This document shows, in pieces, positions 57,716 to 64,000 of a stretch of DNA of 64,000 nucleotides; positions within the stretch are counted from its first letter, which is position 1; each line of letters starts with the position of its first letter. The stretch is from Euphorbia lathyris (Eukaryota; Streptophyta; Magnoliopsida; Malpighiales; Euphorbiaceae), in NCBI RefSeq assembly GCF_963576675.1, contig NC_088911.1, positions 60,783,756 through 60,847,755 of the forward strand. Reading direction: 5' to 3'. Both the position numbers and the translations under genes were made by a program. The notes under the pieces were generated by a model. It had not been told where the DNA came from and made no database searches. It worked only from the letters and a program-made list of their open reading frames with translations.

Positions 57716-59824
57716 CTAAATGTTAATAGGAACCCTTCGATTGGCATCCTCCTCGTCCGAGGAACTCTCCCAAATGTCCACGACCATTAAATCCATGACG
57801 TGAGGAACACTCGGATTCAGGAAAAAGGGATTTACCGATCCGTACAAAGCCCAACCTATCAACTCATCATAGTCACGGAGGGACACCCGACTCATCCTCC
57901 TTGCGGCCAACAGAATAGCACCTCGTTATATGCACATAAGCTACACCTTATCGCTCATTGTCTCATTACACTGCTCATAACGGTGCCTCCACCTTCTAGC
58001 ATAATCCACAAAATGTTCCTCGGGGAATTGCCTAATCCTGTCCAGATCATCCAGGGATCCCGTCCATGGAATGTACATTTCATATCTCGCCACAAATGCA
58101 TTTCGGAGCGGTATCCAATGACCCATCTCCTCCTCTGATAGACCCTGATGCCACAATAAGGCTTCACCCATCAAGGTTTCCGGAAAATGTTCATGCAACT
58201 CACACTGCGGAAATCCGGCGTCATACATATGATTGCGAAATATCCTCGCATGCTCCACAGGATCCTGGTATCCACCATACCTAGGCATTGCTAACACCGC
58301 ATCAGGTGTTAGGTAAGACGGGGAGTCAGGGGTTTGCTCTGCCAGCATCCATACTGTATACTCCTTGATAAATCTTTTCGTCATTGCTGCCCAATCGGTC
58401 TTAACATACATCGGCAGTGACATGTACCACATTAACGGTTCACCCATCAACGAATTACAAAACAAGCTAGTGATCTCTTCTTCTTTAAAACCCAAGGGTG
58501 CCATAGCCGACAAGTAAAAATGAAGGTGTTCCATAGGATCCTTATTGCCATTATACTTGCTAACCCTCGGTAGCGGACGCTTGATAGGTCCAATCTGCAT
58601 TGCGAAGCGCTCTGCGGCCCTGTCCTCGGCTCTTTGGTACTTTTCTAAGAATAAATCTGATAATTGATCCCAATCATGCTTGCAAGAGTCGAGTAACGAG
58701 TGGAACCATTCCAAAGGCTCGCCTACCAGCGAATGATGAAACCACTGAGCAATCTCATCTACTCCGAAGGATTCAATAAACATGTTGTGCATATATTCAC
58801 GCAAGTGCACATTGGGATCTCTTCCTCCACTAAACAAACTCAAATCTGGCACAATAGTCCGAGACGACCCTTCTCCGGTCTCTTCAGCACTATCCTCATC
58901 ATACGGTGCTCCACCATCTGAACCTTCTTCCATCGGTTCATCCTCTCGTTCCTCACCCAAGAAGGACACATACAGACCTTTTCCCACATTGTTTTTTTCG
59001 ACGGAGTCCAACAACTCCTCTACATCTTCCTCAAAGGATTCCATCACTACAGTTTCTGTCAAACCAGCTCCGATCACGCTCACCCTATGATTAGGCAATG
59101 GATTGCGCCTAACGGAAGGGTTTGATGACGAAGGATCAGCTATCTTCTTCTCCTCAATCAAATCTTGGATTTCGTGTTTCAGCCTCTCGCAATTCTCAAT
59201 CGTATATCCATAACTGCTGTGGAACTCACAGTACCCTCTAGCCTGAATCTGCGGAGTAGGTTGAGCTTTGTTATACGGGGTAAGGGCTTTCAACAATCCC
59301 TTTTTCTGCAGACGCTCGAAAACTTTAGCATAGGTCTGATCGAACTTGGCGAACCGCCTCTTTTCAATAGCATTAAGATCAACCACTTTCACTGCTGCGG
59401 ATTCCGTACTCGCGCTAGGCCCTCCGGCACTATATCCAGACTTTGTCCACTTGGTATAAGCTTTCTTCAGCTCCCCATCACCTTCGACAGTCAAGGCACA
59501 ACTATACATCTGATTGAAATCCGTAAACGGCATATACCGCAACTCATTCTTGATATACGGCAACGTGTTGCCAACCACCATTCGGATCTGATCCTGCTCG
59601 AGCCGCTTTTGTTTCATCACTGCGGCCTTAGCCCTCCATCTTTTCACAAAATCGGAAAAGGATTCCCCAGCCTGCTGCTTAGTGCTCTCTAACTCCTTCA
59701 AAGTGACCTCCAGCATAGTGTTAAAGCTATACTGAGCGATGAATGACTTCGCTAATTCTTTCCAATCCCTCTTTGTCACCATTGGTAATGTTGGTCCGTT
59801 GTAAGGTTGCAAATATAGTTCCAA
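57716..59824 (-). pseudogene. Tat gag with three extra gag-like modules; N-terminus donated by SIRE LTR
   Basis: The main frame is 57941-59824 (627 codons); the same frame continues after TAG (57941) and TAA (57926) to 57716. Residues 1-12 are encoded inside the SIRE LTR, so the real gag start is beyond the insertion. Residues 13-125 are the last part of a gag domain (WKELAKSFIAQYSFN, FSDFVKRWRAKA), and a CEFHSSYGYTIENC knuckle-like motif is near 199-212. Three further gag-like modules follow at about 325-397, 417-490 and 510-582. Each has the order DP..HL....M, slvGEPLeWf.sL and W..L...F...Y, and the last is followed by FVDYARRWRHRY. This array is unusual for a gag. Confidence 0.82.
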
Positions 59825-61201
59825 GGGGGGGTTAGGAACTATTTTACCTTTTTTGAAATAATTTGGGCAGATTTCTTTTGTTTAAGAAAAGTTTATAAAA
59901 CAGCGGCACTTAACACTCAGCAATACACTGGCTCAGTCAACTAGTGACTAGGACAGCTTCGTTGCTTAGGTCAGGAAATAGCACTTAGAGTCTATTCCTG
60001 AACCTGCTCGTTTGTAGCGCACAACTCAGCTTGACCTCTTTTACTTGGTCAGTTTTAGTTTGTTTTAAGCAAGCAATATGAATAAGGAGTTAAGGTTTAG
60101 AAATACTTCACTCAGCAGATTTATCCAGGTTTGGCTTCTTCTAAGCCTACGTCCTGTCCCCGGAACACCTCCGAGATTTCAAATCCTCTACTGAGCTCTT
60201 TAAAGGTAGAGCCTCAAACCTTTTACAATATCAGCAATTGAGTATGACAAGAGTACCTTCCTCTATACTTCTACTCAATCCTAATAACCTTTTACAATAT
60301 CAGCAATTGAGTATGACAAGAGTACCTTCCTCTATACTTCTACTCAATCCTAATCTCTCCGCTGAGTACTTAAAACCGAGTACTCAGCCTCTCCTTTCTA
60401 CTTCTAGAAATGATAAAGATTTTGTCCTAAACAACAATTGCTAGAACACCTTAGATGATTGAACAACAATCACTCTAGACTTTTACACAGATATGAAAAT
60501 GTAGTGTAAGAATTTTGCTTTGCTTCTTGCTTGCAGAACTTGTAGAGATTTTGACAGCGTAATGGCTTGATCAAGTTCTGTATGTGTGAAGCTTGTGATG
60601 GCACTATTTATAGAGACGTCTGGCCGTTCGGTCATTTCAAATTTCGAAATAACCGTTGGAGGGAAACGGCTATCTGTCGTTGTCATCCTGACTTGCACAG
60701 AGCTCTTGGCCAATCACAATCGTGTATCTTCTGTCCTCGGTCAGCACAGCAGATGGTCTCTCCTTTTATGGTAAAGTCAACTGGACAGCATACTGTGTCG
60801 TCTGAACTTTGCTAAAAGAAGAAACACTTTGTCTGGAAGTTTTCCTCTGTCGGTCTGCTGTCTTGCATGCTTTGTCGAGACTACTCAGCAGCTTCATTGT
60901 GAAGTTGTTCCTGAAGGTCTTCTAGATCCTTCCGTTTGCTGAGTTGCGTTTTTGTCCAAAACGACAACGTCTTGACATACGCGGGCCGAGTTGTACTGAG
61001 TTGTTTGACTTGGGCCTTGGCTTCTGTATTGGGCTTGGGCCTTTTGATTCTTATGTCTTATAACAGTTTTAACTCAACATTGAACAAACACATTAGTAGA
61101 ATAAATCAAAGCATTTAAACTTAGTGTGTTTAGAATATGTATTTTAAATTATACTTAAACAATTTTGTCAAATCAAAATTATGTGGAAAGGTGTTTCAAC
61201 A
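59789..61201 (-). repeat. SIRE 3' LTR (inserted in Tat gag)
   Basis: 1413 bp with ends TGTTGGTCC and TTCAACA (TGTTG/CAACA inverted termini). It is homologous to the split LTR at 26150-26735 plus 44386-45003. A minus-strand TATA-like box is at 60604-60613. A palindrome (GGTcATTTC/GAAATaACC arms) is at 60630-60654. A direct repeat of about 67 bp occurs at 60223-60360. The polypurine tract (minus strand ATGGGGGAGTT, 61202-61212) adjoins it. The duplicated target would be GGTAA (59784-59788); the other side is outside the window. Confidence 0.9.
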
Positions 61202-61748
61202 AACTCCCCCATTTTGATGTTGGCAAAACTATTCAGCGAGGAACTCAGTATGAGCTCCCCCATGATAGTTGACCTAGTATAATTTAGCAAACTCCCCCGT
61301 AAGGGTTGAGCTACTGACTTAGTTTTACTCAAAACATTTAAAGGTTTAAGTGAGTAAGTCTAAGGTCAGTTTTCAGATATAGGTCAGCTATATCAACATA
61401 TTCTATTTACTCAGTATTAAGCGGAAGGTTTAGTCATATAGAGCGCGCTGAGTAATTTGTTGTTCAATGAGTTCTTATCAGAATGTTTTATAAACACATA
61501 GGTCAATGTCAAACATGTTATCAGCATATCATTTAGTCAATAAATGTTACAAGTATTAGACATAGCTGATTTAATTGAAGATACATAATGACTCAGTACG
61601 TAATAACATATATCATAACTCAGGATTTGAATAAGAGATGCACATATGATATATAGATAGAAGTCAGTAATTACATAGCAAAATTTTTATAGATAAGGCA
61701 AATAGAATTAGATTACAAGTGACTCAGTCTAAAACTGGGCTAGCCTGT

Positions 61749-64000
61749 CTATTTCTTTTTCTTGTGTTGCGATGACTGACTTCGCTCATGCTGAGCTCTA
61801 GCTGCATGTTCTTTCTCCCTCGTTTTGTCAACTTCAGGGAGTCTGAAAGCATCAGTTAATATAGCGCGAGTCAGTTCTTGGGATAGCTCCTTAAGCTTCT
61901 CAACGCTTTCATTTACGCCATAAAAAATGGCAACTCCATCAACTGATACCTCATCGGGTACTTTGAGATCAGCAGCACTGAGCATATTTACACTGAATGC
62001 TTGAGCTTTGCCTTGCCAGATAAGAGCTTCAGTAAGGCCAGCAAAGATTTGGTGGAAGGTTTTTAAGAGAGCTGTGTCGTAATACTGACGTTGAATGTTG
62101 TTATGACGAATGTGGTTGAAAGTTTGTTGTGCGAGAGTCATCATCTCGTTCTGCTTCATTGCGTCAGTATCCATCTCTTGCTTATTCAGATTAAGCAACC
62201 TTATAGCCTCACCGATTTGCTCTACTGAGCACTGACTGTAAGACACCATTTGCTCGTTGGTCTTAAGTTGCTCAGTATGAAGCTGAGCAAAGAGCATTTT
62301 GATTTCAGATGAAGTGGCATAGTCAGTGTTCACAGCTGACAATTTCTGGACTTGTTGATGGAGAGAGTTCAGATGTTGCACGGTTGTCAGCTGGATCTCA
62401 GCCAACTTGGCAATTGAATCCTGCTTAGCTTGCTGTGCTTGGAAGGATATGACGACATTCAGCAGATCCTTGAGTCCCTTAACTTCAGTGAGAAGCTGAG
62501 TGACTTGGGAAAGCTGGGTGGTCTCAAGAATTGAAGATCCAGCAGCAGGAGAAGTGGAGTGTTGAAGGTCTCTGATTAATGCTTGCACTGAGTCAATGAT
62601 CTTTTTACCGGACTCAGTGGCATTCAGATGACTTTGTGAACCTTCAGGGATATCAGTATGACCGGAAGGAGGAGGAGTGAAAGGAGTAACCTGGTCAGTG
62701 ACTGAAAAAGTATGCTTAATCTGCACTTGAGTTGTAGGAATAGTTGATTGATCGGCAGAGAGTTGAGTTGGAGAAGTTGTAATGCGAATACTGTCTGTGC
62801 TGACGACAGAGGTGTGTGGAGTCAGCACTATGCTTGAGGAAATAGCATGAACAGTAGATGGCTCAACCTGACTGGTTGATGTTGCAGAAGCATTAGGATC
62901 GGCATGTTCCTGTTGAGAAGAAACAGAGGCTTGTTTTTCTAATGGCGCCGATGTAGTGGAAGTGGATTGGCGTTTGAAAAACTTAAGTTTGACGGTAGAA
63001 GGGTCCTTAGTTGCCTTTGAGACGACAAAGTCAGGAAGAGTTGGTAGGTGCACAGGAGGTTCACTGACTAGATTCTCACTGGCCTTGACCAACTTTCGCC
63101 TACTTCGAGGTGGAGTGATAGTATGATCAGGTTCTCCTGAGTGAGAAGGGGAAGATTCTTGTTGCTCAGTATGAGGCTGGTCAGCTTGCTCTTCAGCTGG
63201 ATCAACAGTGTGTTGCACGGTTACTTGCTCAACTCCAGCGGCCAACTCAGTATCGGTATGCTCAACCTCAATCTCACTGGTCATTTCCTCAGAGTCCTCA
63301 GCGTCATCCTGACCGCTGGCTTCTTCTTCTTCTTCTTCTGTACTGTCACCGTCAAGTTCTTCCTCAACTTGAGAGATGAAGTGATCATCTAGTTGTACTT
63401 CATGTTCATCATGCTCAGCTTCTGTACTTTGACACTGGGTGAAGTGAGAGTCACCTGGTACAATGAAGTCTGTAGGTATGGCGTTTAGTGGAGTCAGTGT
63501 TGAAGACTTCTGCTTCTTCTGAGGTTGCTCTATAGCTTCCTCAGTTACAGGCTCACCTTGCCTGCTTCTTTTCTTAGCTGACTTACCAGCTGACTTCTGC
63601 CTCTTTGCTGGAGACTCAACGTTTTTGGAAGGAGTCTCATCAGTTTTCCTTTTGCGGGAAGCTAGGGCGTTAGTCCTTCGCCCTTTCTTTGGCTCAGCAG
63701 TTTCCTCAGCTTGGCCAGCAGCAGCAGCTTTACCTTTCTTCAAGGGTTGTCCAAACTTTAAGGCTCTCAGCGAGGAAGCTGTGATCTCAGTTCCTCGAGT
63801 CTTCTCCTCACCTTCGAGATCAACCTTATGGTCAATGAGGATTCTAGTGATGAGTGATCCAAGCCGCATCGTGCCAGTGCTTCGAAGGAAACCAGCAACA
63901 AGAAAGACTGGCATGTTGATGGGGGTGTGTGTCAGCATATGCCAGATAAAGCATTGCTCGAAATTGGTTGCTGATGTAGTGCAGTTGATCTTCGGGTAGA
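61749..64000 (-). CDS. SIRE accessory (env-position) ORF, partial
   Basis: The frame is open from the window edge to TAG/TAA at 61749; the first internal Met is at 63938, but codons upstream (ending NFEQCFIWH) are open, so the protein starts outside. The N-terminal part (FLRSTGTMRLGSLITRIL) looks like the end of a 'plant transposon protein' domain. Then come a Lys/Arg-rich segment with nuclear-signal-like KRQKSAGKSAKKRSR, an acidic run (EEEEEE), a long Ser/Thr/Pro/Gln-rich stretch and a C-terminal helical/coiled-coil part (LLTEVKGLKDLLNVVISFQ onward). No transmembrane segment is evident, so an envelope role is doubtful. No stops in 750 codons suggests a young copy. Confidence 0.75.
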   Translation of the reverse strand, partial: YPKINCTTSATNFEQCFIWHMLTHTPINMPVFLVAGFLRSTGTMRLGSLITRILIDHKVDLEGEEKTRGTEITASSLRALKFGQPLKKGKAAAAGQAEETAEPKKGRRTNALASRKRKTDETPSKNVESPAKRQKSAGKSAKKRSRQGEPVTEEAIEQPQKKQKSSTLTPLNAIPTDFIVPGDSHFTQCQSTEAEHDEHEVQLDDHFISQVEEELDGDSTEEEEEEASGQDDAEDSEEMTSEIEVEHTDTELAAGVEQVTVQHTVDPAEEQADQPHTEQQESSPSHSGEPDHTITPPRSRRKLVKASENLVSEPPVHLPTLPDFVVSKATKDPSTVKLKFFKRQSTSTTSAPLEKQASVSSQQEHADPNASATSTSQVEPSTVHAISSSIVLTPHTSVVSTDSIRITTSPTQLSADQSTIPTTQVQIKHTFSVTDQVTPFTPPPSGHTDIPEGSQSHLNATESGKKIIDSVQALIRDLQHSTSPAAGSSILETTQLSQVTQLLTEVKGLKDLLNVVISFQAQQAKQDSIAKLAEIQLTTVQHLNSLHQQVQKLSAVNTDYATSSEIKMLFAQLHTEQLKTNEQMVSYSQCSVEQIGEAIRLLNLNKQEMDTDAMKQNEMMTLAQQTFNHIRHNNIQRQYYDTALLKTFHQIFAGLTEALIWQGKAQAFSVNMLSAADLKVPDEVSVDGVAIFYGVNESVEKLKELSQELTRAILTDAFRLPEVDKTREKEHAARAQHERSQSSQHKKKK

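Larger units (their letters stand above)
47885..59788 (-). mobile_element. Tat/Ogre-lineage Ty3 element with antisense accessory gene (5' part beyond the SIRE insertion)
   Basis: From left to right: 3' LTR (about 47885-49104), polypurine tract, tandem repeats, antisense gene (50064-53066), then minus-strand integrase, RNase H, RT and gag up to the SIRE insertion at 59789. The two RNase H-like regions and lack of a chromodomain mark the Tat lineage, in which extra ORFs between pol and the 3' LTR are known. Protease is missing and at least five stops and two frameshifts are present, so this copy is not autonomous. The 5' LTR is outside the window. Confidence 0.85.
59789..64000 (-). mobile_element. 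SIRE-type Ty1/copia element, 3' part (continues past the window)
   Basis: 3' LTR, polypurine tract, about 540 bases of AT-rich non-coding sequence (61213-61748), then a large accessory ORF between pol and LTR. This order is known for SIRE elements. Gag, pol and the 5' LTR would lie to the right of the window. Confidence 0.85.

Noticed and set aside
61749..64000. Envelope protein in the SIRE element
   Set aside because: Position fits the so-called env-like ORF, but no signal peptide, membrane segment or furin-like site is visible, so I call it an accessory ORF.

Overview
This window is nuclear DNA of a flowering plant, most likely a eudicot. It holds one ordinary gene, a spliced autophagy gene of the ATG18a type (845-4832). 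Almost everything else is retrotransposon sequence, nested several layers deep. The plant-specific lineages (Athila and Tat/Ogre Ty3, SIRE-like Ty1, RTE and L1 LINEs, MITEs) and the spliced GT-AG introns place it. I cannot name the species.

Layout. 1-844: AT-rich promoter side of the ATG18a gene. 845-4832: the gene, with a MITE in intron 1. About 5230-8998: decayed minus-strand L1-type LINE with an RNase H domain. About 8998-19458: an LTR-like repeat split by Athila-1 (9481-18845, TSD CCATC), whose left LTR is split by an RTE LINE (11086-14353, 15-bp TSD). About 19459-24350: SIRE LTR fragment, then Ty1/copia pol remains split by two solo LTRs (20316-21712 and 22056-23524, each with a 5-bp TSD). 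24405-26735 and 44386-45003: MITE, broken SIRE gag, PBS and 5' LTR. That LTR is split by Athila-2 (26736-44380, TSD ATGAT), which is itself split by the nearly intact Athila-3 (29966-41044, TSD GCGTG). 45004-47880: second copia fragment, a MITE containing a foldback element, and a second copy of the LTR-like repeat. About 47885-59788: minus-strand Tat element with an antisense, intron-containing plant-mobile-domain gene. 59789-64000: a SIRE element inserted in the Tat gag, running off the window with a large accessory ORF.

Main discovery. The Athila LTRs carry arrays of a GC-rich inverted repeat (type TACGCGGGGCGTA) on a strict grid. Motifs come in pairs 21 bp apart (start to start). Pairs usually follow each other at about 73 bp, sometimes about 95 bp. 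The array ends about 78 bp upstream of the LTR TATA box. The same 21/73-bp modules recur upstream of a separate TATA box that drives the Athila-2 accessory ORF, and again in the 3' part of all three Athila elements. The Tat LTR independently has eleven different palindromes (TTGGGCG-NN-CGCCCAA) at 20-24-bp pitch just upstream of its TATA box. Another LTR family and the SIRE LTRs have other palindromes in the same place. Three unrelated families also carry accessory proteins with a globular part and a coiled-coil or low-complexity tail. A testable idea is that these are promoter/operator modules, possibly read by the accessory proteins, analogous to VANC anti-silencing proteins of VANDAL transposons. 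That link is inference only.
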